Shown: positions 20,239-35,318, counted from the first letter of the stretch. The stretch: 64,000 nt of DNA from Vreelandella azerica (GCF_013112225.1 NZ_JABFHI010000004.1:310001-374000), one strand, 5' to 3'. Notes: generated by a model not told the origin, from the sequence alone. Numbers and translations are program-made.

Positions 20239-21654
20239 TTGGAAAGCCTGAGCAAGCAAGTCAGAACACTTTATTGGCCGGAGACCCGGTTACTTGTGCG
20301 CCTGGCACTGCCAATTTGCGGTGCCCAGCTGGCTCAGGCCGGCATGAGCGTGGTCGACGTCATGATGACCGGACGCCAAAGCCCGACGGCATTGGCAGCC
20401 GTCTCCGTTGGCTCAAGCCTGTGGATGCCATTGATGCTGTTCATGACCGGCACCCTGATGGGGTTAACGCCGATAGTCGCCCATATGCTAGGCGGCAAAC
20501 GCCATGCAGGCATCCGGCCTGCCGTGCATCAGGCATTATGGATAGCCCTTCTGCTGGGGGCTATTTCAGCGGGCTTGCTGTGGTTTCTGGTGACACCGGT
20601 TTTTCAGCTGATGGCAGTGCCTGAGCATGTTGCTCGCAGTTCAGCCGCCTATCTGTCGGCAGTTGCCTTCGGTATGCCCGGTATTGCGTTGTTCCAGGCA
20701 CTGCGCGCCTTTTCTGATGGCATGAATCATACCCGCCCTGCCCTGTGGATCAGCCTGGTAGGGCTGGGCGTCAACATCCCCGCTAACTATCTATTGATTT
20801 ACGGTGGGGACGGCCTGGTCGAGCTGTTCGGCACCTGGGTTCCCGCATCGTTGCAGCAACTACCTACGCTGGGTGCGCTGGGTTGTGGCATCGCCACGGC
20901 CATCTCAATGTGGACAATGGCATTAGCCATGATACTCTACACCCAGAAGGGCCGAGCCTACCGTGAGGTATCCTTGTGGCAGCAAATTGCTCTGCCTAAA
21001 TGGATTGGCATACGAGAACTGCTGGTTGTCGGGATTCCTATCGGGGTGGCGATTTTTGTTGAAGTCACTCTGTTCACCCTGATTGCGCTGTTTATTGCCA
21101 GCCTGGGTGAAATTACGGTGGCAGCCCACCAGATTGCCCTGAGTTTCACCACCATACTGTTCATGCTCCCCATGTCGCTAAGCATGGCACTCACCGTCAG
21201 AGTGGGTAATACCCTTGGGCAACAACGCCCTGAACGCGCCCGCCAGGTTGCCTGGAACGGCATTGCCATCAGTCTGCTAACAGCGGCAATCAATAGTTCT
21301 CTTCTCTGGTTAACAGGCCGTTGGGTGATCTCGCTCTATACACCGGACCCAGACGTTCAGGCACTTGCCGCCTCCCTATTGACCCTGGCCGTCTTTTTTC
21401 AGGTCTCGGATTCCTTGCAGGCAAATCTGGCAGGGGCTCTGCGCGGCTACAAGGACACCCGGGTCGTCATGCTGATTACCGTGGTTTCTTATTGGAGTGT
21501 CGGCCTAGGCGGCGGCCATTGGTTGGGCCGCCATGGTTTCGGTGAAATTTCCGCACTCGGGGTACACGGTTATTGGATCGGTTTGATTGCAGGCCTTAGC
21601 ACCGCCGCACTATTATTGGCCTGGCGATTACATGTGATAAGCCGACCGGAGTAG
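20239..21654 (+). CDS. MATE-family multidrug efflux transporter (NorM-like)
   Basis: A 471-residue inner-membrane protein with about 12 hydrophobic segments in two homologous halves. N-terminal ALPICGAQLAQAGMSVVDVMM and PLMLFMTGTLMGLTPIVA are characteristic of NorM-type MATE exporters, which expel cationic drugs in exchange for Na+ or H+. The start is TTG 20239, with AGGAAG 6 bases upstream; no better ATG precedes the first helix. The stop is 5 bases before the next gene, so the two form an operon. Substrate unknown. Confidence 0.88.
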   Translation: MESLSKQVRTLYWPETRLLVRLALPICGAQLAQAGMSVVDVMMTGRQSPTALAAVSVGSSLWMPLMLFMTGTLMGLTPIVAHMLGGKRHAGIRPAVHQALWIALLLGAISAGLLWFLVTPVFQLMAVPEHVARSSAAYLSAVAFGMPGIALFQALRAFSDGMNHTRPALWISLVGLGVNIPANYLLIYGGDGLVELFGTWVPASLQQLPTLGALGCGIATAISMWTMALAMILYTQKGRAYREVSLWQQIALPKWIGIRELLVVGIPIGVAIFVEVTLFTLIALFIASLGEITVAAHQIALSFTTILFMLPMSLSMALTVRVGNTLGQQRPERARQVAWNGIAISLLTAAINSSLLWLTGRWVISLYTPDPDVQALAASLLTLAVFFQVSDSLQANLAGALRGYKDTRVVMLITVVSYWSVGLGGGHWLGRHGFGEISALGVHGYWIGLIAGLSTAALLLAWRLHVISRPE

Positions 21655-21659
21655 CTGCT

Positions 21660-22666
21660 ATGCCGTTTGTTCCCGAGTTCATTCCCGGATTGCGTCATGT
21701 TTTAAATGCTGCGTTATGGGCATTCCCTTTGATGGTATTGCAAGGCTGTGGCAACAATGGCGACGATAACTGGCAGCAGTATCACCAACAGCTTGGCGAT
21801 GCTCTCAGCAGTACGCCGATTGAAACCACTGAACCTGATAATATTCCCTCTTTTCCGGAGATACAGAGCCTGGTTTTTGAGATTGAAGAAATGCGCGAGG
21901 GAATGCTCAATATCTACGCCCTGCGTGGGTGCCAGATTACCTCGCTTATCGCAGCACGTAACAACCAGCTAGGCAAGGTAGCGCCACCCAGCCAGCAATG
22001 GTTATACGAACGCGAGCTCTGGCAACAGCTAAGCAGCTGCTGGAACACCGATACGCCCGAGCAGCTCTCCGAAGAGAATCGTGAACGCCTACTCAATATG
22101 ACGATGAACAAGACGGCTCAGCTTCCCTACGTCAGCTGGAATGCCATCTTCGAGTCAACAGAGTGGCAAAAAGCTTTTCCCGCGCGAGCACTCCTTTATC
22201 TTCCACAACGCTGCAAGATATCGACGCCGCACTGGAGGCTGTGGACTATCTGCAACGCATGACGCTGCATCAGTTTGACCGCCAGTGGGAACAGGACTCA
22301 AGCCGTTTGGAAAACCACCTTAAAGAATTAAATCAGCGCCCTCTCAGCGCTGAAATACTGCGTGCTTTGCTTCTAGCCTCTCAACGGCTTGACGAGGCCA
22401 GCCTGATGCTCGAACAGGCCAGCGCTGAGTGTCTGCCGGATTGGGACATGACAGAAGTGCAACAGTTGGAAAACGTTGCTCATGAATGGCTCAAGACGGT
22501 CAATCAACTTGTTGATAGCCACCCGATTGACCCACCTGAAGCATGGCAAGACTATCAGCAGAACTGGCTTTCGCTGACCAATGACGAGGCGCCATGGCGT
22601 GTTTTCAATAGCGCCTTGAACCGCCACCAGGCTATTCGTAGCCAGTTCGCAGCCTGCCCAGGGTAA
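21660..22666 (+). pseudogene. DUF3080-type lipoprotein, one frameshift
   Basis: The N-terminus has a hydrophobic segment ending in a lipobox (MVLQGCGN), so the product should be a lipoprotein. The mature part starts with a DDNWQQYHQQLGDAL segment that I associate with the DUF3080 family of gammaproteobacterial lipoproteins of unknown function. The frame breaks at TTTT 22175-22178: one added T joins EWQKAF to SRASTPLSSTTLQDIDA, giving about 335 residues. It follows the MATE gene by 5 bases. Function unknown; the family name is from memory. Confidence 0.7.
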
Positions 22667-22816
22667 GCTGAAGAAGGCGCGAAGCGAGTACCCGACTATA
22701 AAAAATCATCCAATAGGCTTAACCTTCGGCTAAAGCTGTGCTATTGGTGACATATGTGGCGGGCATAAATCTCTGCTTTGCCAACGTCGAAACCACGCAG
22801 CACCAGGAGGGACACC

Positions 22817-23515
22817 ATGGGCGCCACCTTGTCACCCCGTTCTGCCCAGGTTATCGACCTGGAAACCGCACGTCAGCGGCATGAAGCGCAAAAATGTCTG
22901 GTACGTCTTTCTCCAGAGCTTGATGGGCTGGAAATGGTCTACCAGCTGGATGCTGACCCTGAAAGCTTTTACAGCATGCCTGTGCTTGCCTGGGGGTTAC
23001 GTGAAGATGGCCATGTTGTCGGCCTGATTCCATGGATGGAAAAACTGACCCCTTGCCACCTGCTCAATAGCTGGGAACAGGGGTGTTTCGTTGGCTATCG
23101 CGATCCAGAAACAGAAGAAATATTTACTGACCCTCCCGAACACAAATGGCATGAACTCTCCGCGTCCGCAGAGTATTTTGATTACGAAGCCTCTCAGGAA
23201 CTCACCCTTATCCAGCAGATCCCCGATCATCAGGGCACCCATGCCCTGTGCATGGAGGGCCACCATCAACCTTGGCAGATGAAGCTTGTCTACGGCTGGA
23301 ATCTATACAGCGATGGCAGTGTCGATGCCTTGGTTGCTGATGAAAGTAAAGCCACAATGACACCCATACTGTTGAAAGATGCCTGCCTCTACAGTACTCG
23401 TTCACGTCATCCCAAGGTTTACTTCTTTCAACGCCATATTGCCAATCAGATCGTTGAGGAAGATCCGGATACGCTGGAAAGTCTTGCGCTTATGGTGGTC
23501 CCACCTGCGCATTGA
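22817..23515 (+). CDS. Hypothetical protein
   Basis: A 232-residue soluble, acidic protein I do not recognise. Begins MGATLSPRSAQVIDLETARQ at ATG 22817, with GGAGGG 7 bases upstream; an in-frame ATG 13 codons earlier (22778) lacks a site. No membrane segment, signal peptide or repeat is visible. It contains Trp- and Tyr-rich segments (MKLVYGWNLYSDGSVD) reminiscent of a beta-rich domain. It stands alone between the DUF3080 gene and convergent tusA. No function inferred. Confidence 0.65.
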   Translation: MGATLSPRSAQVIDLETARQRHEAQKCLVRLSPELDGLEMVYQLDADPESFYSMPVLAWGLREDGHVVGLIPWMEKLTPCHLLNSWEQGCFVGYRDPETEEIFTDPPEHKWHELSASAEYFDYEASQELTLIQQIPDHQGTHALCMEGHHQPWQMKLVYGWNLYSDGSVDALVADESKATMTPILLKDACLYSTRSRHPKVYFFQRHIANQIVEEDPDTLESLALMVVPPAH

Positions 23516-23531
23516 AATGAGTTTTTTGCAG

Positions 23532-23562
23532 CAAGGGGAAGCAATTAAAACCTGCTTCCCTT
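23532..23562. terminator. Possible bidirectional terminator hairpin
   Basis: AAGGGGAAGCA and TGCTTCCCTT form a stem in the 75-base gap between two convergent genes. There is no clear T-tract on either side. Confidence 0.35.
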
Positions 23563-23590
23563 GTACACTCTTCCTTTGCTCTGAAAACGG

Positions 23591-23836
23591 TTAATCACAA
23601 ACTCGTACATAGTAATACAGCTCGTCGCCAACGGCTGTCTGTGCCACCAAATCGTGGTTTAAAAACTGACAGAACTTGGGAACATCTCGGGTAGTCGCCG
23701 GGTCCGTGGCGACAACTTGCAACACCTGCCCTGGCTTTAACTCAGCCACTTTATTATGAAGCATCATGATTGGCTCTGGACAAAATAGCCCTCGGGTATC
23801 CAATTGTTCATCATATTCAGGTAAAGTTTCACTCAT
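23591..23836 (-). CDS. tusA: Sulfur carrier protein TusA
   Basis: An 81-residue protein with the TusA/SirA signature LDTRGLFCPEPIMML; the CPEP Cys near residue 19 carries the persulfide. TusA takes sulfur from IscS and passes it towards TusBCD for 2-thiolation of tRNA wobble uridine, in the cytosol. Normal length for the family. It is divergent from the ABM-domain gene, with only 29 bases between the starts. Confidence 0.92.
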   Translation of the reverse strand: MSETLPEYDEQLDTRGLFCPEPIMMLHNKVAELKPGQVLQVVATDPATTRDVPKFCQFLNHDLVAQTAVGDELYYYVRVCD

Positions 23837-23865
23837 TCAGATTCTCGATTCAGGAAGTGTAAGGT

Positions 23866-24153
23866 ATGATCAAAATCATCATTGAACGACGTATTATGCC
23901 TGGTTTGGAAGAAGATTATGAACAGGCAGCACGCCAGGCAATGCGTGTTTCCCTGGGTGCCAGAGGCTTTGTCGGCGGAGAGACACTGGTTGAGATGGGT
24001 CATTCGGATAGGCGCTTGATGATAACCAAATGGCGTGATCTACGCGCCTGGAAAGAATGGTATACCAGTGAAGCTCGGTCCAATGCGATGCAACATATTT
24101 TACCTCTACTTACCGAGGAAGAAACCATTCGCATCTATGAACCCAGCTTCTGA
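23866..24153 (+). CDS. Antibiotic-biosynthesis-monooxygenase (ABM) domain protein
   Basis: A 95-residue dimeric alpha/beta-barrel family protein. Seen: MIKIIIERRIMPGLEEDYE at the start, a GARGFVGGETL middle, and KWRDLRAWKEWYTSE near residue 55, the usual W-x-S/D-x2-A/W core. The family covers small monooxygenases and many proteins of unknown role. Start ATG has AAGGT immediately upstream. The stop is one base from the convergent rlmM stop. Confidence 0.8.
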   Translation: MIKIIIERRIMPGLEEDYEQAARQAMRVSLGARGFVGGETLVEMGHSDRRLMITKWRDLRAWKEWYTSEARSNAMQHILPLLTEEETIRIYEPSF

Positions 24154-24154
24154 T

Positions 24155-25218
24155 CTATTGCAAGCGGATATGCACTGTCACCTCTTCCCTGTCGTGGTAG
24201 AGGTGACGGCAGCGTAACGTGTATTTCACGCCAGCTTCATGCAAAACATCCTCAAGGTGTGACAGGCACTTGGTAACTTCTTCCCAGCGCTTTTTCATCG
24301 GTAATTTCAAATTGAATACTGCTTCCCTGCACCAGCGCCCTACCAGCCAGCGCTCCATCATGGCGATGACCCTTATTGGTTTATCGACAATATCACAGAC
24401 CAGCCAGTCCAGACGATAAGGAGGCTCCCAGGTAAACCCATCTTCCTTCAAATGTTCAACCTGCCCTGACGCCATCAGCTCAGCTGCCATTGGCCCATTA
24501 TCAATAGCGTAGACATACATCCCTTTTTGAACCAACTGCCACGTCCAACCACCCGGTGCCGCTCCCAGGTCCGCCGCCGTCAGATGCCCTTCCAGGCGCT
24601 CTTCCCACTGCGATCGAGGAATGAACTCATGCCAGGCTTCTTCAAGTTTAAGCGTCGAACGACTTGGCGCTCGGGAAGGCACACGCAACCTGCGAATCCC
24701 ATTAGGCAGATCACTGCGATTGCCCGGAAATGAAAGACCCACCTGCAGTGAAGAGCCGCTGACCCATAACAGGTGTAGCCTGCGTCCACCCGCCTTACGT
24801 CGCAAAGCCCCTCTTTTTTCAGTAGACTTTCCAATGGCCGAGACAGTGTCTTTATCAGGCGACTAAGCGCTTTACCTTCGTTAGTATCTGGCGTTTCATG
24901 CCAGATGTCTTCAAAACTCCAACCTGCATCAACAACCTGAGCAACCAGGGATGTCAGACGGTCTTCACGTCCAACGTCCAGCAGCGGCAACGCGATCAGC
25001 GTCTGGCGAGCGAAAATCAACAAGTCAAAATGAACAAGACGATGAAGCTCGTTGATAGGCTCGTTATCCAAACGGGTGACACTCGCCCACCCTTCACCAC
25101 TATCACCTTCACAGGCCACGTCATGTCTTTGGGCATGGTGCAGCAACTCTGCCAATGCATCCCTTTCAAAACCAGGTCGGCAATAAACCAGCCAGGTTGC
25201 CGGAAAAATCTGGGGCAC
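24155..25218 (-). pseudogene. rlmM: 23S rRNA C2498 2'-O-ribose methyltransferase (RlmM), one frameshift
   Basis: RlmM (YgdE) methylates C2498 of 23S rRNA using SAM. The N-terminal THUMP-like part (MPQIFPATWLVYCRPGFERDA) runs to KKEG, then the frame breaks at CCCC 24808-24811 on the plus strand. One added G restores ALRRKAGGRRLHLLW and the Rossmann methyltransferase part: SRSTLKLEEAWHEF (catalytic Lys), ADLGAAPGGWTWQL (SAM motif), and NLKLPMKKRW. Reconstructed length is about 354 residues, normal. The gene is monocistronic, facing away from gdhA. Confidence 0.9.
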
Positions 25219-26896
<1,678 letters not shown>

Positions 26897-26940
26897 CCCT
26901 ATATATTTGCTGATCGGCACCGCCTGCTTGATCTTATCGG

Positions 26941-26979
26941 GTCCTTTCTTGCTTGCAAGAAAGGACTGTTTTTATTTTA
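26941..26979 (+). terminator. Rho-independent terminator after gdhA
   Basis: GTCCTTTCTTGC and GCAAGAAAGGAC form a perfect 12-bp stem followed by TGTTTTTATTTT. Confidence 0.85.
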
Positions 26980-27032
26980 AGATATGATTTTTGCGCATAT
27001 AAAATACGTCCTTACCATGGAGCATAAATAAG

Positions 27033-27446
27033 ATGGGATTCCGTCCCCCTATCCTGATAAACCGTTTGGATGCCGAACGTCTCCAACGCCTGATCGATAA
27101 CGCAGAGAGTAAAGATCATGCAGTGGCCAAATTACTTGAAGTAGAGTTGGCGCGCGGTGAGGTAGTGGATCCTGAAGATATTCCTGAAGACGTGGTCAGT
27201 ATGAATAGTCAGATTCAGTTCACTGATCTATCGCGCGGAAGACAAATGGTACGCACACTGGTCTACCCTCACTCACTGGCTAACATAGAAGATGCCATAT
27301 CTGTTATGGCCCCTATAGGTGCTGGTCTGATTGGTCTCAAAATAGGCGATGTTATCGATTGGCCAGTACCTAATCATGGAGATGTTCGCTTACGTATTGA
27401 CGCAATCTTCTGGCAACCTGAACGGGAAAAGCAGTTCCACCGGTGA
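27033..27446 (+). CDS. rnk: Nucleoside diphosphate kinase regulator Rnk (GreA/GreB-like)
   Basis: A 137-residue protein of the Rnk type: a short N-terminal coiled coil and a GreA/GreB C-terminal FKBP-like domain (VVSMNSQIQFTDL, YPHSLA, ISVMAPIGAGLIGLKIGD). Rnk binds RNA polymerase like a Gre factor but with a short coiled coil; in Pseudomonas and E. coli it affects nucleoside diphosphate kinase levels. GGAG lies 11 bases before the ATG. The 7-bp tandem repeat begins seven bases after its stop. Confidence 0.88.
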   Translation: MGFRPPILINRLDAERLQRLIDNAESKDHAVAKLLEVELARGEVVDPEDIPEDVVSMNSQIQFTDLSRGRQMVRTLVYPHSLANIEDAISVMAPIGAGLIGLKIGDVIDWPVPNHGDVRLRIDAIFWQPEREKQFHR

Positions 27447-27452
27447 TTTGCT

Positions 27453-27555
27453 GTGAATCGTGAATCGTGAATCGTGAATCGTGAATCGTGAATCGTGAAT
27501 CGTGAATCGTGAATCGTGAATCGTGAATCGTGAATCGTGAATCGTGAATCGTGAA
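27453..27555. repeat. Tandem array of 14 perfect 7-bp repeats (GTGAATC)
   Basis: Fourteen identical copies of GTGAATC fill 27453-27550, followed by a partial GTGAA. The unit is 7 bp, so the array is open in all frames on the minus strand (reading TIHDSRF), but no gene is implied. It lies between the rnk stop and the rRNA operon terminators. Perfect identity suggests recent slippage expansion and possible copy-number variation between strains. Confidence 0.95.
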
Positions 27556-27568
27556 CAGAAAAGCAAAG

Positions 27569-27594
27569 CCCTCTGCCGGAGGGAAAGGTTTTTT
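27569..27594 (+). terminator. Possible terminator for rnk
   Basis: CCCTC, loop TGCCG, GAGGG, then AAAGG and TTTTTT. The stem is short and the T-tract is displaced by five bases. Confidence 0.4.
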
Positions 27595-27608
27595 AACACG
27601 CGCACAGC

Positions 27609-27642
27609 AAAACGCCCCATGAACAGTGTGCATGGGGCGTTT
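27609..27642 (-). terminator. Distal terminator of the rRNA operon
   Basis: AACGCCCCATG and CATGGGGCGTT form a perfect 11-bp stem; on the minus strand it is followed by TTTT. It lies 165 bases past the 5S gene, directly after a duplicated copy of the 5S tail. Confidence 0.75.
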
Positions 27643-27645
27643 CTA

Positions 27646-27661
27646 TATAAGTGCCTGACGA
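27646..27661 (-). repeat. Duplicate of the 5S rRNA 3' end
   Basis: TATAAGTGCCTGACGA occurs here and again at 27766-27781, exactly 120 bases apart. The second copy is the true 5S 3' end plus its flank. This copy is a remnant without the rest of the gene, followed on the minus strand by its own terminator hairpin. Confidence 0.75.
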
Positions 27662-27731
27662 GGACTGCGCCGGGCTGCCGAGCCTCTCCATGGGGGATCC
27701 TTGTTTTCCTTTCGCTATTCGCCACACAAAC

Positions 27732-27761
27732 AAAAAACCCAGCCGATTGGCTGGGTTTTTT
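27732..27761 (-). terminator. Proximal terminator of the rRNA operon
   Basis: AAAAAACCCAGCC, loop GATT, GGCTGGGTTTTTT: perfect stem with a T6 tract on the minus strand, 12 bases after the 5S 3' end. Confidence 0.88.
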
Positions 27762-27773
27762 GCGGTATAAGTG

Positions 27774-27889
27774 CCTGACGATGACCTACTCTCGCATGGG
27801 GAGACCCCACACTACCATCGGCGCTAAGCGGTTTCACTGCTGAGTTCGGCAAGGGATCAGGTGGTTCCCACTCGCTATGGTCGTCAGGC
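27774..27889 (-). rRNA. rrf: 5S ribosomal RNA
   Basis: The minus strand begins GCCTGACGACCATAGCGAG and ends GGTCATCGTCAGGC, giving about 116 nt with complementary ends (helix I). The internal TGCCGAACTCAGCAGTGAAAC segment is typical of 5S. Ends are estimated to within a few bases. Confidence 0.95.
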
Positions 27890-28066
27890 GTAACAGGTAA
27901 TACATCAAGCTGATGCGCAGGCAGTTAATTGATAGCCTGCGCTGTACGTGTTTGTAAACTGTCCGCGCTCCTGCTTTCGCTTTTGCGCGTGTGATGCGTC
28001 TCTGCGTATCCGACTGGCTTATTCAGCCATCGTTATCACTGCTACCAGACCCCTTGGGTGTTATAG
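27890..28066 (-). other. 23S-5S spacer
   Basis: 177 bases with no tRNA-like sequence (no T-loop GGTTCGAATC on the minus strand). It contains the downstream arm of the 23S processing stem at 28045-28073. Confidence 0.7.

Positions 28067-28073
<7 letters not shown>
28045..28073 (-). other. 23S processing stem, 3' arm
   Basis: This arm is complementary to 30944-30971 (shared core GGGTTATAGGGTCAAG-like). The two flank the 23S gene and form the long RNase III processing helix. Confidence 0.8.
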
Positions 28074-30943
<2,870 letters not shown>

Positions 30944-30950
<7 letters not shown>

Positions 30951-30971
30951 CTATAACCCGAAGGAGTCTGG
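30944..30971 (-). other. 23S processing stem, 5' arm
   Basis: Complement of 28045-28073, lying at the 5' boundary of the 23S gene. Together they form the pre-23S helix. Confidence 0.8.
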
Positions 30972-31284
30972 GGTTCGCAATGATAACGATTGCCGGATAC
31001 GCTTGAGACGTATCACACAACAATTTACTACGTACAAACCTCTCAGAGTGTTGTTAGTCACACAGAATGTGATTAACCACCCTCTTAAGAAGGTTTTTAT
31101 CAGCTTGATATATTATTAAAGAGCGACTGCTATAAGCAGTGATAAACGCATGCTTTTTCACATTAAAAATAAAAAAGAGCTTTCTCTTTTTTCAACGTAA
31201 AGGAGACGCTTATCACTGCATATCAACAGCTATCTGATCAGGTAATTCATTGTGAGCGCTTACCGCGAGGGATGATGCATCGTT
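30951..31284 (-). other. 16S-23S internal transcribed spacer without tRNA genes
   Basis: 334 bases. I looked for tRNA-Ile and tRNA-Ala (anticodon arms and T-loops) on the minus strand and found none. It does contain a boxA-like GCTCTTTAAT (near 31113-31124) and the 3' arm of the 16S processing stem (31235-31265). Confidence 0.75.
31235..31265 (-). other. 16S processing stem, 3' arm
   Basis: TGATCAGGTAATTCA onward is complementary to 32978-33007 with only a few mismatches; the pair brackets the 16S gene. Confidence 0.85.
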
Positions 31285-32817
<1,533 letters not shown>

Positions 32818-32977
32818 AAAATCATTGTGATGCTTACTTGTCACCCGAAGGTAACAAAAGCGCATCAAACTTGGCTCAAGGTTCAAACGAATTCATTCAA
32901 TACACAATCGAAGGCCGAGGCTTAAGATTGTCTTGCTGAGTCGCTTGCCTTGATATTTGGTGATTTATCACCCTCAT

Positions 32978-33007
32978 CGGCAAGCGCCCACATGAATTAC
33001 CTGATCA
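32978..33007 (-). other. 16S processing stem, 5' arm
   Basis: Complementary to 31235-31265; forms the pre-16S RNase III helix. Confidence 0.85.
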
Positions 33008-33013
33008 AATTTT

Positions 33014-33022
33014 TAAAGAGCT
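33014..33022 (-). promoter_or_regulatory. boxA antitermination site
   Basis: The minus strand reads GCTCTTTAAAAATTT, the NusB/NusE-binding boxA of rRNA leaders, positioned between P2 and the 16S gene. Confidence 0.75.
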
Positions 33023-33090
33023 TTTCGCGAGGCGGTTATCAAACCTTGTCATTCGTTGACCTGAATGACTTGCCTCAGCGAGGAAGGCGT

Positions 33091-33118
33091 ATTCTACGCA
33101 TTCCTGTGTGTTTGTCAA
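33091..33118 (-). promoter_or_regulatory. rRNA promoter P2
   Basis: TTGACA (33113-33118) and TAGAAT (33091-33096) on the minus strand, 16-base spacer, near-consensus sigma-70 promoter about 270 bases upstream of 16S. Confidence 0.8.
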
Positions 33119-33282
33119 CCGCTGATTCGATTCCGTGTTTCGATCGATTTCAGCGAGGAAGTTAGATGCGGCAACTTCTCGCCAACGTTTTCTCTAACTT
33201 TCTGACAAACTGAAGGTTTTCACCTCCGAACTTACGAAAAAGCACCGCTGGTAACGCTGTGCGTCCCCGGCAGCGGATGCGT

Positions 33283-33311
33283 ACTCTACGGATTTGATAC
33301 CGAGGATGCAA
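33283..33311 (-). promoter_or_regulatory. rRNA promoter P1
   Basis: TTGCAT (33306-33311) and TAGAGT (33283-33288), 17-base spacer, on the minus strand upstream of P2. It lies close to the end of the acyl-CoA dehydrogenase gene. Confidence 0.65.
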
Positions 33312-33350
33312 GGACTATTTGAAAAAATCACTATACCAACGTCTTATTTT

Positions 33351-35158
33351 TCAAATCTCAAAACCTAACCCCATATTTTCACTGGAAATTGCCATCAGGC
33401 TAGCGGCTCCTGCCTGAACCATGGCTGCATGGCCACGAGTGCGTGGCAAGATACGCTGATAGTAGAATCGCGCAGTATCCAGCTTGGCGGCATAGAATGC
33501 ACTATCGTTTTCCTTTTCAGGCGCCAGGGCTTTTTTGGCAGCCAGGGCAAACATATAGGCCAGTGATACGTAGCCCGCATACATCAGATAGTCAACGCTG
33601 GCCGCACCTACTTCGTCACGATCCTGCATGGCCTTCATGCCTACCCCCATGGTCAGCTCACCCCATTCGGCATTTAACGTTGCCAGCGGCTCAACAAATT
33701 CTTTCATCAATGGATTGTCAGCTTCTGTCTTACAGAAGACATGGATTTCCTTGGTCAATACTTTCAGCGACTCGCCCTGACTCATCAGCACTTTGCGACC
33801 CAGCAGGTCTAGCGCCTGAATGCCCGTTGTGCCTTCATAGAGTCGAGTAATACGTGCATCGCGGACCAGCTGCTCCATACCCCACTCTTTAATAAAGCCG
33901 TGCCCACCAAAAATCTGCACACCTTCATTAGTGCATTCGAAAGCTACTTCGGTCAGAAACGCCTTAACAATCGGCGTTAGTAGCCCCAGCAGAGTCTCTG
34001 CGCGTTGCTTTTCATCACCGGCTTCAACATGATCAGCAATATCCAGCATTTTTGCCGTATACAGCACCAGCATGCGACCACCTTCGGCAAAGGCTTTCTG
34101 GGTAAGCAGCATACGACGCACATCAGGGTGAACAATAATCGGGTCTGCCACTTTTTCCGGTGCTTTGGCGCCCGACAGCGCCCGCATCTGCAATCGGTCA
34201 CGGGCATAGCTCAGCGAGTTCTGAAAACTGGTTTCGATCAACCCAAGCCCCTGGATTCCAACGCCAAGACGGGCGGCATTCATCATGGTAAACATGCAGG
34301 CCAGGCCTTTATGCGGCGCACCGACCAGATAACCTACGGCATCATCGAAATTCATTACACAGGTGGCATTACCGTGAATGCCCATTTTATGTTCGAGCGA
34401 CCCACAGCTGACGCCATTTGGCTCCCCGGGTTCCCTTCAGCATCCGGCAAAAACTTGGGAACTACAAATAGCGAAATACCTTTTGAGCCCTCAGGCGCAT
34501 CGGGCAGCTTGGCCAACACCAAATGCACAATGTTGTCTGCCAGATCATGATCACCGGCTGAAATAAAGATCTTGGTTCCGGTCAGTGTGTAGCCATCACT
34601 ATTCTCGACAGGTACTGCACGCGTCTTGATCAACCCAAGGTCTGTACCGCAATGCGGCTCGGTAAGGCACATGGTGCCTGTCCAGACACCTTCTGTCAGT
34701 TTGCTAAGGTAAATAGACTTCTGCTCCTGGGTGCCGTGATGACTTAACGCATCCGCTGCTCCATGGGAAAGCCCAGGATACATGCCCCACGCCAGGTTAG
34801 CGGAGCTGATCATTTCCGAAAACACCATGGACAAGGAATGTGGCAACCCCTGACCACCAAACGCAGGGTCTGCCGCCAGACTCGGCCAGCCACCATCCAC
34901 ATATTGCTGATAAGCCTCTCTGAAACCATCCGGGGCGGTTACCTTGCCGCTGTCCAACGAGCACCCTTGGGTGTCACCACTCTGGTTCAGTGGAAGAAGC
35001 ACTTCACGACTGAAACGTCCACCCTCTTCAAGAATGGCATTAACCACATCTACCGTTGCATCTTCACCCGCAGGCAAACGCGCATAATGAGCTGGGTAAT
35101 CAAACATTTCTTCCATAACAAAACGCAGATCACGCAAAGGTGCTTGATAGGTAGGCAT
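33351..35158 (-). pseudogene. Acyl-CoA dehydrogenase (large, C-terminal-extended type), one frameshift
   Basis: FAD-dependent acyl-CoA dehydrogenase of the ~600-residue class with extra N- and C-terminal domains (DmdC/AcdH-like). N-terminus MPTYQAPLRDLRFVMEEMF with GGGAG upstream, then MCLTEPHCGTDLGLIKTRA, GTKIFISAGDHD. The frame breaks at CCCC 34424-34427; one added G on the coding strand restores EGNPGEPNGVSCGSLEHKMG. It continues with GNATCVMNFDDAVG, the catalytic-base region QIFGGHGFIKEWGMEQLVRD and GTTGIQALDLLGRK. Reconstructed length about 601 residues. Neighbouring genes are fatty-acid degradation enzymes. The exact acyl chain specificity is not readable. Confidence 0.88.
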
Positions 35159-35291
35159 GGTGGAACTCCCGATCAGTGACAAAAGCAAGGTTTTCAAACA
35201 TACGTTTGAATTTATCCCTCGTCGGTCACTGCGTCAAGGCGTTCCTGACCATCAAGCAAAAACCTGACCCCCGACATTAGTCGCACATATG

Positions 35292-35318
35292 AAAAAACCC
35301 GCGCACGGCGCGGGTTTT
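35292..35318 (-). terminator. Rho-independent terminator after the short-chain dehydrogenase gene
   Basis: AAAACCCGCGCC GTGC GCGGGTTTTTT on the minus strand, about 30 bases past the stop. Confidence 0.8.

Larger units (their letters stand above)
32818..33350 (-). other. rRNA operon leader and promoter region
   Basis: 533 bases with no gene. It holds, from the promoter side, P1 (33283-33311), P2 (33091-33118), boxA (33014-33022) and the 5' arm of the 16S processing stem (32978-33007). Confidence 0.8.

Noticed and set aside
27453..27555. CRISPR array
   Set aside because: The repeats are 7 bp and directly adjacent, with no spacers and no cas genes.
27370..27633. Minus-strand open frame with repeated TIHDSRF
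   Set aside because: It is created by the 7-bp tandem repeat, which is open in all frames; there is no start signal and it overlaps rnk and a terminator.
30951..31284. Spacer tRNA-Ile/tRNA-Ala
   Set aside because: No T-loop, anticodon arm or acceptor stem sequence could be found on the minus strand.
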